From positions 620,001 to 684,000 of the forward strand of contig NZ_JARXNQ010000001.1 in NCBI RefSeq assembly GCF_029872055.1: a stretch of DNA of 64,000 nucleotides, in the 5' to 3' direction. Position 1 is the stretch's first letter. Every line of letters starts with the position of its first letter. Position numbers and translations under genes: made by a program. Below the pieces are notes generated by a model, which searched no databases, had not been told where the DNA came from, and saw only the letters and a program-made list of their open reading frames with translations. Source of the DNA: Sulfurimonas sp. C5. GTDB taxonomy: Bacteria > Campylobacterota > Campylobacteria > Campylobacterales > Sulfurimonadaceae. This document shows, in pieces, positions 25,927-35,808 of the stretch.

Positions 25927-27757
25927 ATTTTTCCTTCATGTTTTTTACTATAGTTTCTACTTTGTTCGCTTCTGTATTAGGTTCTATCGGGTTACCAAAT
26001 ACAAGAGTTATTTGACGTCTTGAAAATAAATTTTCATGTTGGTTTGGCTCTTTATTTCGAGCAAATACACTTCCAAACATACCATCAATAAAAAACGGTA
26101 CTATTACACCATTATAATCTGTATCGATTAATTCAAATCCCTTTTGAAAACTTGCTATTTCACTATTATTTGTAATTGAACCTTCCGGAAACAGAGCTAC
26201 AATTCTACCCTCTTTTAGTCTTTTAGAAGCCTCTTTGAACGTATCTTTAAATGCTTTTGGTGAAAGAGGAATAACCTTTCCTCTTTTTAAACCTGCTTTG
26301 AGGAATCTGTTAGAGTATATATCCTTATCCATTATAAAATTAATATGACGTTTTAAAGAGAGTTGTAATAGAGCCCAATCCAGCCAGCTTACATGATTTC
26401 CAAGCAATAATACAGCTTGTTCATTGGAAACATTTTCTAAACCTTGAACTTTAATTTTATATCGTAGTAAAAACAGTCCACTGATAATCGTCCAAAAGAT
26501 TGGCACAAAATATTGTTTGAAAAGTATATATATCAGATATACCCCGACAAACCCCATACAATAAAATAATACTTCAGCATTCATACCAAAATATGCAAAT
26601 ATTGTAGTAATAATTAAAAATACAAACATAAATATGTTTTGTACGAAATTGTTAGCAGCAAGAACTACACCAAGGTGTACATTAGAAGTCAGATGTTGAA
26701 TCTGAGCATTAAGCGGTACAAGTAAAAATGCTGCGAAGACTCCAAAGGCTGTAAACATTACGGCAATCAGTCCTATTGATTTTACAAATGGTACTGTAAA
26801 AACAATAAGTGTTAAAAATATAGCACCGATACCTGTTATTCCCAAATTGATATGCTCTTTGGAAAGTTTTGAAGCGATAATAGAACCAAGTACAATTCCG
26901 ATTCCTGCTAGTGCCATAACACCTTGTATGACAATAGTATTTGTAATACCTATCTCGCTTTTTGCATATTCGCCGAAAATTGCTAAAACAACCTGAGAAA
27001 TGGACCAGAAAAAACTAAGTGCCAAAATAGCATCCAAGATCTCTTTTTTACGTGTAACTGCTTTGAGGTTTTTAAAGAGATATGCACCTTTAATATATCT
27101 CCTAAACACAAAGCTTCTCTCACTTACTTGAACTTGTGTATTTGGTAATTTTAAAGCAAGTAAAAACTGGATAGTTGAACCAAGTATTAAAAACCATCCC
27201 AGAGGTGCAATTGCCTGAAGTATCTCACCTTGCGTTTTTAGATTATCTTGATAATATGATTCAAAAAGAATAGTATAAGTAATTATCCCGCCTAAAATAG
27301 CAACTGTAGTTGCAGCCTGTACAGCTGCATTTCCACTACTGATAAACTTTTCACCTACCAACTCTTTTATATAACCGTATTTTGCAGGAGAATAAACAGC
27401 ACTTTGCAGTGCAAGTAAAAACGTTAAGGAAAAGGCTACTAAAAACCAGCCTTGATAATATGCAAAAGTGATCAGCATTGTTAAGATAATAGCTGCAAAA
27501 GCTGCATAACGCATGATATAACTTTTTGCAAACTTATCGGCTAAAAAGCCTGCGGGAGAAAATACTAAAATAAAAGGAAAGAGCACCAATGCATTTACAA
27601 TAGCCGTCAGCATAATCTGGGTAGAACCATCATATACTTTAAAAACAGTGTTTTGGATAATTATTTTGTGCCCTAAGTCAGTAAATGCATTTAAAAATAC
27701 TACCGCAACGTAATTAATCATTCCTGCGATAGCAAAAATTTTCTCTTTTTTAGCCAT
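25913..27757 (-). CDS. MFS transporter-acyltransferase fusion (LplT-PlsC-like)
   Basis: A 614-residue two-part protein. Residues about 1-410 form twelve membrane helices of the major facilitator type, like the lysophospholipid flippase LplT. Residues about 420-614 are a PlsC-type acyltransferase with NHVSWLD (the HX4D motif) near 445 and FPEGS near 515. In full-length Aas-type fusions an acyl-ACP synthetase follows; here it is missing, so acyl donors must come from elsewhere. It probably imports and re-acylates lysophospholipids. It overlaps dgkA by 14 bases, and its ATG overlaps the stop of the DUF695/RraB gene by one base. Confidence 0.85.
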   Translation of the reverse strand: MAKKEKIFAIAGMINYVAVVFLNAFTDLGHKIIIQNTVFKVYDGSTQIMLTAIVNALVLFPFILVFSPAGFLADKFAKSYIMRYAAFAAIILTMLITFAYYQGWFLVAFSLTFLLALQSAVYSPAKYGYIKELVGEKFISSGNAAVQAATTVAILGGIITYTILFESYYQDNLKTQGEILQAIAPLGWFLILGSTIQFLLALKLPNTQVQVSERSFVFRRYIKGAYLFKNLKAVTRKKEILDAILALSFFWSISQVVLAIFGEYAKSEIGITNTIVIQGVMALAGIGIVLGSIIASKLSKEHINLGITGIGAIFLTLIVFTVPFVKSIGLIAVMFTAFGVFAAFLLVPLNAQIQHLTSNVHLGVVLAANNFVQNIFMFVFLIITTIFAYFGMNAEVLFYCMGFVGVYLIYILFKQYFVPIFWTIISGLFLLRYKIKVQGLENVSNEQAVLLLGNHVSWLDWALLQLSLKRHINFIMDKDIYSNRFLKAGLKRGKVIPLSPKAFKDTFKEASKRLKEGRIVALFPEGSITNNSEIASFQKGFELIDTDYNGVIVPFFIDGMFGSVFARNKEPNQHENLFSRRQITLVFGNPIEPNTEANKVETIVKNMKEKYGAK

Positions 27758-28479
27758 TACTCTTCTATATCAGCGGCAAGAGTCGTACTCCAGCCTTCAT
27801 AATAACCATGATCTTTTTGTAAGCTCTCATATACTTCTTCAACAACCTTATCAATCGTTTCGGGTAAAAGATCGTGTGTTTTTACAAGTGCAATACCGTT
27901 TTGGAACTCTTCCGAATCAATTTCATCTTTATACTCAAACCCATCTAGCGATAAATTTTGGACAAAACGTTCTTTTTGTGTAGGAGTATCAAAATATACA
28001 TAATGTTCTACAGGCCGAGAAACATGAAGGTCATCATCTTCATCTATAAGCATCTCTAAAACATGTCTGCTTTGAATATGATGTGATTCAAGCTCTGTTG
28101 GATAAAGATTATAATTATAAAAGTCCCATTTACTGTCACGAACAACATTTGCTTCATACGGATAATCTAATGATGTCAGAATTGAAGAAACTTTACTTCC
28201 CAGTGCCTTTGAATCTCTTGCATAAAAGTAAAGTTCTGTCCAACCGTCAACTACTCTACTTCCAACATATTTCGCAGCTTCATCAAGTTCAATACTTTGT
28301 ATAATAGATGCTTTTGTATCTAAGAACTCTTCATATTTTTCTTGTACTTTATCTTCTAAATCAAATTTGATAAATACACTAAAAAGCCACGAAAACTTTT
28401 GTGAATATGCAAAAGCATTTAAATCAACTTCAGTTGCTATTTTTTGAGTATCTTCTTGTTTATAGTAATGTTCTGTCAT
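27757..28479 (-). CDS. DUF695-RraB fusion protein
   Basis: A 240-residue soluble acidic protein. Residues about 1-130 look like DUF695 (FSWLFSVFIKFDL, VDGWTELYFYARD), and the rest resembles RraB (VEHYVYFDTPTQKERFVQNL...GFE, then DLLPETIDKVVEEVYE...GYYEGWST). In enterics RraB inhibits RNase E. RNase E is generally absent from the better-studied Campylobacterota, which rely on RNases J and Y, so the partner here is open. It is coupled by one-base overlaps both to the dehydratase gene upstream and the acyltransferase gene downstream. Confidence 0.7.
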   Translation of the reverse strand: MTEHYYKQEDTQKIATEVDLNAFAYSQKFSWLFSVFIKFDLEDKVQEKYEEFLDTKASIIQSIELDEAAKYVGSRVVDGWTELYFYARDSKALGSKVSSILTSLDYPYEANVVRDSKWDFYNYNLYPTELESHHIQSRHVLEMLIDEDDDLHVSRPVEHYVYFDTPTQKERFVQNLSLDGFEYKDEIDSEEFQNGIALVKTHDLLPETIDKVVEEVYESLQKDHGYYEGWSTTLAADIEE

Positions 28480-30212
28480 TATTTTCCATTTTGATGATTA
28501 AATTCTGGGACAATCTCTTTTAATTTTGCCAATTTATTCTTTGTATTAACTAACTCATTAATATCAGAAGAAAGCTTTTCAATATTATACTCTGTTCTAC
28601 CTGCAACTGTAATAGATTCATATTGTGTTTTTGTATCACTATCACTGATTAAAAGTTCCTCATAAAGTTTTTCGCCGGGACGCAGTCCACTAAATTCAAT
28701 CTCTATATCATCTCGACCACTTAGTTCTATCATTTTCTTTGCAAGATCAACTATTTTAATCGGTTCACCCATATCAAGAATAAATATCTCCCCACCTTTA
28801 CCTATACTTGCAGCTTGCAATACTAATTCACATGCTTCAGGTATAAGCATAAAATATCTTGTAATGTCTGGATGGGTCACTGTAATTGGACCGCCGTTTT
28901 CTATTTGTAATTTAAATTTTGGAATGACACTTCCACTACTTCCTAAAACATTCCCAAACCTTACCGCCACAATCTCTGTCATTGTATTGCTAGCAATATT
29001 TTGAGCATAAAGTTCACAAATTCTTTTTGTCGTCCCCATCACATTTGTAGGTCGTACTGCTTTATCGGTAGAGATCAAAACAAACTTTTCAACATTATGC
29101 TCGATCGCACAATCGATCGCATTTTTAGTTCCAAGGATATTATTAATAATTGCTTCTTCTATGTTGTCTTCTACCAAAGGTACATGTTTATAAGCTGCTG
29201 CATGGATCACAATCTCTGGCTTATATTTCTCAAATGTTGCATCCAAAAGATCTTTATTAACAACCGATTGCATAACAAGTTTTGGATTGTATTCAGCCAA
29301 CTCTTCTGCTATTTGATAAAGATTAAACTCACTATGTTCGAGTAAAACCAATTCCTTAGCACCAAAAAAAGCACACTGTCTACTTATTTCGCTTCCGATA
29401 CTTCCTCCTGCACCTGTAATCAGTACTTTTTTATTTACTATAAACTTTTCAATAGCTTTTTTATCTAAATCCTTAGGATCTCTTGCGAGAAGATCTTCAA
29501 CGGAAATATCTTTTAACTGTGTAGACAATGCTTCACCGTTTAACATATCATTCAATGAAGGAAGAATTTTCACTGCATGAAAAGAGTTGTGAAAACGATT
29601 ATAAACTTTTTGTATAACATCTTTTGAGACACTTGGCATAGCGATAATTAAGAGATCGTACTTTCGCCCTTCAGATTTTGTTTCTAACTCTTCCCCGGAA
29701 AGAATACGAATACCGTCTATACTTCTACCTTGTAAAACCTTATCATCATCACAGAAATAAGTAATTTTATATTCACTATTTCTGAATTCTTCCTCTATTT
29801 TTATTCCTGCTTTACCAGCACCGTAAATGACCATTGTTTTTGTTTTTGAAATACGGCTTTGATTAATGAAAAAATAATACATATACATTAAAAAACTAAT
29901 TGAAGCCAGATATGTCATTGCTTCACTCAACATAAATGACATACGTACTTCACCATGAAAAATAGGTATATAAATTACAAGTGGCACTATAACTACAACA
30001 GTTTTAAGTAAAAAAGTTTTTTGGGTAGCTTTAGACCAAGAAAGAGAGTAGTCTTTATAGATTGTAAAGGAAGCAAATAATCTAAAAAAGATTACTACGG
30101 CTATAATTTGCCAGTTTACTGTTTGATGGAATATAAAAAAAGTCCAAAGAAATGTAATTGTTGTAAGAAATATAATGACTAATATATTAAGTATTCGTTT
30201 ATCTAAAATCAT
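28479..30212 (-). CDS. Membrane UDP-N-acetylhexosamine 4,6-dehydratase (PglF/WbpM type)
   Basis: A 577-residue protein with four N-terminal membrane helices (within residues 5-125) and a CoA-binding-like Rossmann region (VIYGAGKAGIKIEEEF near 138). A catalytic SDR domain starts with LITGAGGSIGSEISRQ near 268. The LISTDKAVRPTNVMGTTKR block carries the Thr-Asp-Lys catalytic set of 4,6-dehydratases that lack the usual Tyr. It converts UDP-GlcNAc to the 4-keto-6-deoxy sugar that leads to QuiNAc, FucNAc or bacillosamine. With the WecA-like transferase and the epimerase next to it, it probably makes the initiating sugar of the polysaccharide. Confidence 0.9.
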   Translation of the reverse strand: MILDKRILNILVIIFLTTITFLWTFFIFHQTVNWQIIAVVIFFRLFASFTIYKDYSLSWSKATQKTFLLKTVVVIVPLVIYIPIFHGEVRMSFMLSEAMTYLASISFLMYMYYFFINQSRISKTKTMVIYGAGKAGIKIEEEFRNSEYKITYFCDDDKVLQGRSIDGIRILSGEELETKSEGRKYDLLIIAMPSVSKDVIQKVYNRFHNSFHAVKILPSLNDMLNGEALSTQLKDISVEDLLARDPKDLDKKAIEKFIVNKKVLITGAGGSIGSEISRQCAFFGAKELVLLEHSEFNLYQIAEELAEYNPKLVMQSVVNKDLLDATFEKYKPEIVIHAAAYKHVPLVEDNIEEAIINNILGTKNAIDCAIEHNVEKFVLISTDKAVRPTNVMGTTKRICELYAQNIASNTMTEIVAVRFGNVLGSSGSVIPKFKLQIENGGPITVTHPDITRYFMLIPEACELVLQAASIGKGGEIFILDMGEPIKIVDLAKKMIELSGRDDIEIEFSGLRPGEKLYEELLISDSDTKTQYESITVAGRTEYNIEKLSSDINELVNTKNKLAKLKEIVPEFNHQNGK

Positions 30213-30233
30213 TTGCTTATTCTACCAAAACAA

Positions 30234-31196
30234 TTATTCAAAAGGCTTTTTTGCATCAACGAACTTCATACTTATAAATAATAAAACGATTGTACTGACA
30301 AAGCTTATAGCAATATTTGGTATAAAATAGATCAATACTAAAATCAATAGGTTTAATGCTATTGCATAATTTGTCACCTCAAAATGGCTCCAACCTGCTT
30401 GTGTCAATCTTTGATAAGCATGCTTTTTATGTGCCTGACTTAACTTTTCACCATTTAATTTTCTTCTTATAAGTGTATAAGTAGCATCAAACCAAAACAA
30501 TCCAAAAAGTGTAATCCAAACCCATAAATTAACAGCTTCTTGATTGGCATAATAAATTGTAAAGATAGCTACATTATAGCCTAAGAGTGTACTTCCAACA
30601 TCTCCCATAAAAATCTTCGCTTTGTTATAGTTCCAAAACAAAAAACCTAAAACGGCTACCACTAAAATACCAAATAAACTTTCGTGAAAAAGAACTAAAC
30701 CTGCTATACCTAAAAAAACAAATTCACTACCAACATAACCATTTATTCCGTCAATAAAATTTGTTAAGTTTATAAACCACAAAATCAATAAAAACGAAAA
30801 AGTAGAGGTAATAACAATATTTGAAAATTCAATTATACCAAAAGGAATACTATTTAACCCTCCCAAAAAATACAGACCTGTTAATGCTACTAAACTTTGA
30901 ATTAACAACCTCAATTTAGGACTTAATTCATATATGTCATCAAGAAAACTGACAATAGAGATTAAAGCCCCTGCTAAAAGAGCATAGAACAGTTGTATAT
31001 CTATTTGATTTGTCATGAACAAATAAAATAATCCACTAAACCATGTTGTTGCGATAGCAATACCACCACCATGAGGTGTCGGGATTGTATGAGAGCTTCT
31101 TTCATTGACCTGAGCCACAAAAGATTTTTTAATTGCATATTTTTTTATAAAATATGTTAGAAAAAAAGAGAAAAGAAATAATACTAAATACACCAC
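30234..31196 (-). CDS. Polyprenyl-phosphate HexNAc-1-phosphate transferase (WecA/WbpL type)
   Basis: A 320-residue integral membrane enzyme with about ten helices that starts polysaccharide synthesis by moving a HexNAc-1-phosphate from UDP to undecaprenyl phosphate. Motifs of the MraY/WecA family are FLDDIYELSPKLRL near residue 85, LTNFIDGINGYVG near 145, MGDVGSTLLGYN near 195 and AHKKHAYQRLTQAGWSH near 250; the HxxHAYQ end is of the WbpL/WbcO type. It lies between the 4,6-dehydratase and an epimerase of the WbpV type. The likely donor is UDP-QuiNAc or UDP-FucNAc, as inferred from these neighbours. Confidence 0.88.
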   Translation of the reverse strand: MVYLVLFLFSFFLTYFIKKYAIKKSFVAQVNERSSHTIPTPHGGGIAIATTWFSGLFYLFMTNQIDIQLFYALLAGALISIVSFLDDIYELSPKLRLLIQSLVALTGLYFLGGLNSIPFGIIEFSNIVITSTFSFLLILWFINLTNFIDGINGYVGSEFVFLGIAGLVLFHESLFGILVVAVLGFLFWNYNKAKIFMGDVGSTLLGYNVAIFTIYYANQEAVNLWVWITLFGLFWFDATYTLIRRKLNGEKLSQAHKKHAYQRLTQAGWSHFEVTNYAIALNLLILVLIYFIPNIAISFVSTIVLLFISMKFVDAKKPFE

Positions 31197-31198
31197 AG

Positions 31199-32047
31199 CT
31201 ACTCCCCTTGAATCATAAGCTTAATACCATCTTCTACACTATATGGATTTTTTAGATTTAACTTTTGTCTTGTTAAAAAGTTATTAATTTCCAAGTTACC
31301 ATAAAGTCGTTTATGGAATGAGGGTTTGAGTAATTGTATAATTGTTTCAAAAAATGGTATCTTGATAAGATACACTTTTTTATATAAATATTTTTCAATT
31401 AATTCAATTAATCGTGTGGTACTTATAGGTTCATCATCACTTGCTAGAAATAAACCGGTTTTTTCTTGTCTAATAACCTCATTAATCAAGTAACAAAGAT
31501 TACCTACATATACAAAACTTCTTTTATTTTGAATTTTTCCAAGGGGAAGAACTGAAAACTGTTTTACAATCCTTACTAAGCTTTCTATATTTCCAGGTGC
31601 ATTTTTCCCATAAACCATTGGAGCTCTTATAACACTCACTTTAAATTCATGGTTTTCTAATGCAAATAACTGTTTTTCTGCTTCCAGTTTACTCTTTCCA
31701 TAGTTTGTCACTGGATTACATAAAGTATTTTCTGTTATTAATTGAGCTTCTTCTCCATAAACTGCTATCGTACTTATAAATATAAAATGTCTTACACCTC
31801 TTTGCTTTGCCAACTCTGCTAGTTTTACTGGATATGCTACATTTATTTCATAATATTTTTCATAAGAATATTCTACTTTTTGATGTACAAGTGCAGCACA
31901 ATGTAAAATCACATCTATACCATTCAAGTCAATATCATCTAACTTTTTATTTAAAAGTGAAAAATTTTTAAAGAAATATACACCTTTATATTGATTTATA
32001 AAACTACTTCCTAAATAACCTTTACTTCCTGTAACCAATATTTTCAT
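31199..32047 (-). CDS. NAD-dependent epimerase/reductase (WbpV/FnlB-like)
   Basis: A 282-residue extended SDR. It has the nucleotide motif VTGSKGYLGSSF, ISTIAVYGEEA and the catalytic YGKSKLEAEKQL. It resembles the 4-ketoreductases that finish UDP-QuiNAc or UDP-FucNAc after the 4,6-dehydratase encoded two genes downstream. It starts within the last 4 bases of the GT2 gene upstream and is followed two bases later by the initiating transferase gene. Exact stereochemistry is not predictable. Confidence 0.75.
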   Translation of the reverse strand: MKILVTGSKGYLGSSFINQYKGVYFFKNFSLLNKKLDDIDLNGIDVILHCAALVHQKVEYSYEKYYEINVAYPVKLAELAKQRGVRHFIFISTIAVYGEEAQLITENTLCNPVTNYGKSKLEAEKQLFALENHEFKVSVIRAPMVYGKNAPGNIESLVRIVKQFSVLPLGKIQNKRSFVYVGNLCYLINEVIRQEKTGLFLASDDEPISTTRLIELIEKYLYKKVYLIKIPFFETIIQLLKPSFHKRLYGNLEINNFLTRQKLNLKNPYSVEDGIKLMIQGE

Positions 32048-32790
32048 TTTATTATCATTCCCAATAGTTTTATAGGATATTTCATAAATATTTTAAATAT
32101 ATTCGTTTTAATACCATTCTCTTTACAAACCCTTAGCTGTTCCATACTATTTATCAAAATACTACTAAATGATGTACTCACTCCACCAACTCTCATTTTA
32201 ATAAGTGGTTCTTTAATATAACTGTAGCTAATCTTCTCTGTAAATAAGAATCTGGCCATAATATCAAAATCAGCTCCAATTTTATAATCAGTTTTAAATA
32301 CTCCATATTTATCATAAACCCATTTTTTTACAAAAAAAGTAGGATGAGCTGGATAAAGAGCATATTGAAATTTACTTGGCATACATTTACTACTATCATA
32401 ATACCTCAGTACTTTTTCTAAGTTTTCAGGTTTCACAAAAACTAAATCAGCATATACACTATCTACTTGCTTTTCCTCAAACTCCTTGACAATCTTTTCT
32501 ATCACAAACTCATTTATATAAAAGTCATCACTATTTAGAATTCCCACTATATCTCCAGTGGCAAGCTTAATACCTTTATTCATAGCATCATAAAGTCCAT
32601 TATCTTCTTCACTTATAAGCTTTGTTATCTTATCTCCATAGCTTTTCACTATTTCAACTGTACCATCTGTACTTAATCCATCTACGATAATATATTCTAT
32701 ATTATTATACGTTTGACTAAGCACTGAGTCTATAGCATCTTTTATAGTGGATGCATTATTCCAAACAACAGTTATTATTGATATTTTCAT
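32044..32790 (-). CDS. Family 2 glycosyltransferase
   Basis: A 248-residue cytoplasmic GT-A transferase beginning ISIITVVWNNASTIKDAIDSVLSQ. The nucleotide-sugar metal site is GILNSDDFYI near residue 84, and GADFDIMARFLF near 165 carries acceptor-side acidic residues. It resembles WcaA/WbbD-type enzymes of colanic acid and O-antigen loci. No membrane helix. It is one of three GT2 genes in this cassette and is closely similar in layout to the one at 35805-36539. The sugar transferred is unknown. Confidence 0.85.
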   Translation of the reverse strand: MKISIITVVWNNASTIKDAIDSVLSQTYNNIEYIIVDGLSTDGTVEIVKSYGDKITKLISEEDNGLYDAMNKGIKLATGDIVGILNSDDFYINEFVIEKIVKEFEEKQVDSVYADLVFVKPENLEKVLRYYDSSKCMPSKFQYALYPAHPTFFVKKWVYDKYGVFKTDYKIGADFDIMARFLFTEKISYSYIKEPLIKMRVGGVSTSFSSILINSMEQLRVCKENGIKTNIFKIFMKYPIKLLGMIIK

Positions 32791-32795
32791 ACTAT

Positions 32796-33809
32796 CTACT
32801 TTAATTTTAAAAAAGGTTTTTCAATAAAATGCCAAGATAAAAAGGCAAAAACAAATGTAAGGAGGTATACAAAAAAGAAATATTTCAACTCCTTTACTAA
32901 ATGAAAATAAACAAAGAAATTAATTATAACAGCGTGATAAATATAAATCCCATAAGAATAATCATTTCCTTTAAAGATTAGAGAACTAAACCTTTTAAAA
33001 CTAAACACCAAAATGACAATAACTATACAAAGTAAAACAAATGTAATTGGATTCATCCCAAATAATTTATATAATAATAAACACATAGAAACTATCAAAA
33101 GTTTAGTATACCATTGTGCATTGATCAAGAAATGTAATCTATCTTTATTCTCTTGAAATAATACTCCGAGTAAAAACATATAAAACCATGGTATAAAACT
33201 TACAAACATTAACTTCATTATCAATGTTTGTTCATTAAAAGTTCCAACCTTTAGATTAGAAAATATCAAATTTACAAGACTAAAAAACAGTATGAGCACA
33301 AGTAAATATAAATTCTTCTTTTTTATATCTTTGTTTATAAAAAAATATACTATTGGAATAAGAATATAAAATTGCAATTCAACAGAAATAGTCCATAAAC
33401 TTCCATTTAATACACCAACACCAAAACTTCTTAAAAAATCTGGATTATAAAATTGAACAAAAGTACTCTGTGCAAATATCCACATCCAAAATTTAGATTC
33501 AAAAAAAATTTTTGAATCTAAATACCCAACAATAAAAAGAGACAATACTGATAAGATCAAACATACAAGTAAAGCCGGATAAATTCTTAATATTCTTTTT
33601 TTAATATAATTCATAAAAGAGGTAGACCTTGAATAAGATAAACTAATTAGAAAACCACTAATAAAAAAGAAAATTGGAACACCTGGTATCAACTTGAAAA
33701 AATCAAAAATGTAATTGTAGACTTCTATCTGTAAACGATCAATAGTATGAAAAAACAATACACTCACAGCAGCTAAAATTCTTAAAAAATCAAAATTATT
33801 ATAATGCAT
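32796..33809 (-). CDS. Acyltransferase 3 (OafA-type) membrane protein
   Basis: A 337-residue protein with about ten membrane helices and the acyltransferase_3 start NNFDFLRILAAVSVLFFHTIDR, whose Arg and His are conserved. PGVPIFFFISGFLIS near residue 45 and a second motif SLWTISVELQFYIL near 136 complete the family pattern. Such enzymes O-acetylate (or succinylate) surface glycans from acetyl-CoA across the inner membrane. It lies among glycosyltransferase and Wzy genes, so it likely decorates the same polysaccharide. Confidence 0.87.
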   Translation of the reverse strand: MHYNNFDFLRILAAVSVLFFHTIDRLQIEVYNYIFDFFKLIPGVPIFFFISGFLISLSYSRSTSFMNYIKKRILRIYPALLVCLILSVLSLFIVGYLDSKIFFESKFWMWIFAQSTFVQFYNPDFLRSFGVGVLNGSLWTISVELQFYILIPIVYFFINKDIKKKNLYLLVLILFFSLVNLIFSNLKVGTFNEQTLIMKLMFVSFIPWFYMFLLGVLFQENKDRLHFLINAQWYTKLLIVSMCLLLYKLFGMNPITFVLLCIVIVILVFSFKRFSSLIFKGNDYSYGIYIYHAVIINFFVYFHLVKELKYFFFVYLLTFVFAFLSWHFIEKPFLKLK

Positions 33810-33823
33810 CCCGTCCCTTTTTT

Positions 33824-34897
33824 TTAAAGCATAAACATAGAATTATAAGAATATTCTCTAACAGGAAAAACAAGAATTTTTAAAAAAAATGGTAATATAA
33901 TTGCCGCTACTATAAAAACCAAATTTTTATAATTTTTCTCGATAAATTCCCTCTCGATTATATAATATAATGGAAAAATATAAAAAAAGTTAAAATATTG
34001 AAATAGTCGTCCATATGTCGACATATTTACATCAATTAAATATATACACCATGTTATAGAAAGTACAACCGTCATAAATTTAAATATATTTTTGTCAAAA
34101 CTTGATATGAACGTTTTATTCAAGTAAAGATACCAAAAATAGTAAACAAAAACCACGTAATACCCTTTTGTAATCAGCATCATAGGGTTAAATCCACTTC
34201 TATTTAAATACATATCATAAATTGAGGGTATAAATCCAATAAACATCTGCTTAAAGAGTAAGAAAAAAAACAGTACAAATGGCATCATTAATGATAGTTG
34301 AAATAATCGTTTATTATCGAATCGTTTAAGAAAAAGAAAAAAAGGTATCAATAATATTATCATTAAGAATGATTTGTGAAAGAATAATGCAAATAATGCA
34401 AGCAAAATAGATTTAAAATACTTTTGTTCATATACCAAAATCAACAGTATTGGTGTTGATAATACTGCTACATATTGCCTAAGTCCATTCATTTGATTAA
34501 AATAAATTGTACTAACAATAAAAAATAAAAAAAATATCAACCACATTTTGAATTTATATTTTTTAAGCATTATTAAAATAGTAAACATCAATACTGTATG
34601 AATAAAACTAAATACTATAAATATAGATTGACTAGGTAATGCAAAATATTGTAAGAATTTAATCAAATAATAAAAGAAATACTCATGATGCAAGTGATAA
34701 TACAAATCTATTCTATTTTGAGTCTCATAAATCCATATATAACTAGAATAATCAGTTCCTACATGAAATTGAAACGCAGGACCAATAAAATAAAATAATG
34801 CTGGTATAAATAATAATACATTTGTATACTTTGTTTTATACTTCTCTAAATAATATAAATAAAACGTAATTGCAGATCCAATCATTAAATAAAACAT
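33824..34897 (-). CDS. wzy: O-antigen/exopolysaccharide polymerase, EpsG family (Wzy)
   Basis: A 357-residue inner-membrane protein with about ten to eleven hydrophobic helices and extreme Phe/Ile/Tyr content. The pattern GTDYSSYIWIYET near residue 68, an aromatic-rich loop, and NGLRQYVAVLSTPIL near 133 match EpsG-type polymerases, which join lipid-linked repeat units in the periplasm. It is the only candidate for a polymerase in the locus and lies between an acyltransferase and a GT2. Base composition is markedly A+T-rich, as is usual for wzy. Confidence 0.8.
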   Translation of the reverse strand: MFYLMIGSAITFYLYYLEKYKTKYTNVLLFIPALFYFIGPAFQFHVGTDYSSYIWIYETQNRIDLYYHLHHEYFFYYLIKFLQYFALPSQSIFIVFSFIHTVLMFTILIMLKKYKFKMWLIFFLFFIVSTIYFNQMNGLRQYVAVLSTPILLILVYEQKYFKSILLALFALFFHKSFLMIILLIPFFLFLKRFDNKRLFQLSLMMPFVLFFFLLFKQMFIGFIPSIYDMYLNRSGFNPMMLITKGYYVVFVYYFWYLYLNKTFISSFDKNIFKFMTVVLSITWCIYLIDVNMSTYGRLFQYFNFFYIFPLYYIIEREFIEKNYKNLVFIVAAIILPFFLKILVFPVREYSYNSMFML

Positions 34898-35808
34898 TAT
34901 GACAGACCTTTGTCAATACGCCATTTTAATTTTGTTATATATGTCGCTGTAAGTGGAAATTTTTTAATTAAGATAATTTTCATTTTTGCAAGAAGTCTTA
35001 ATTGTGACTTAGCAAGAGAAATCCAAGAAAATTGTCTTTCTTTCATGAATTCATTGTAAATTCTTGAACTATAAAAAATATCCTTCTCAAATCCTTCCAT
35101 TATTCTAGTTTCATTTTCAAGAATGTCCATAAGTTTTAAAAGCCTGTTAGCTCTAAAAATTACTTTTTCTACATTATAGTTTATAATTCCACCAAAAGTT
35201 TGCTTATCATGTTGTCTATATAAATAATATGGATTTTGCATAGCATATATATTTTTTGAAAATTTTTTCACCAGCATTGAAATCCACACATCCTCAAAAG
35301 GTAAACTTTCTGGCATTGGAAATATTTTATCAGCTACTTCTCTTTTAAATGACCAAGAAACTTTAGGAAGGCTTATTAAATTAGAAAGTACAAATTCGTA
35401 GTCTTTTGTTAAAATTAATGGATTATATTCATAAGTGGATTGAATATTTAGTTTATTATCAGTTATATATGAACTATGACAATGTGCATCAAATTTTTTC
35501 ATATTTTCGTATTCTCTAAAAAAACTTTGAAGTAAAACATCATCAGAATCAATACATTTAATTATATCGCCAGTAGATAAGCTATAACCATAGTTAGTAC
35601 CAACAACTTTTCCTTTAGATATATTTTTAACTAATGTTATTCTATTATCAGTATCTGAAAGTTTTTTAGCTACATTAAAAGTATTATCAGTGGAAAAATC
35701 ATCTACAATTATTAATTCCCACTTTATCATATTTTCCTTTTGAAGTTCAATTATTGCATCTGAAATATAGTTTTCTACATTATATGCCATCATGATAAAA
35801 CTAATCAT
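34897..35808 (-). CDS. Family 2 glycosyltransferase
   Basis: A 303-residue GT-A enzyme with MISFIMMAYNVENYISDAIIELQ at the start, ELIIVDDFSTDNTFN and the metal site IIKCIDSDDVLL near residue 84. A longer C-terminal part follows, with LPFEDVWISMLVKKF. The Glu-Asp in the latter is the usual catalytic-base region of GT2 enzymes that use complex acceptors. It shares single or 4-base overlaps with both neighbours, so it is tightly coupled. Donor and linkage are unknown. Confidence 0.83.
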   Translation of the reverse strand: MISFIMMAYNVENYISDAIIELQKENMIKWELIIVDDFSTDNTFNVAKKLSDTDNRITLVKNISKGKVVGTNYGYSLSTGDIIKCIDSDDVLLQSFFREYENMKKFDAHCHSSYITDNKLNIQSTYEYNPLILTKDYEFVLSNLISLPKVSWSFKREVADKIFPMPESLPFEDVWISMLVKKFSKNIYAMQNPYYLYRQHDKQTFGGIINYNVEKVIFRANRLLKLMDILENETRIMEGFEKDIFYSSRIYNEFMKERQFSWISLAKSQLRLLAKMKIILIKKFPLTATYITKLKWRIDKGLS

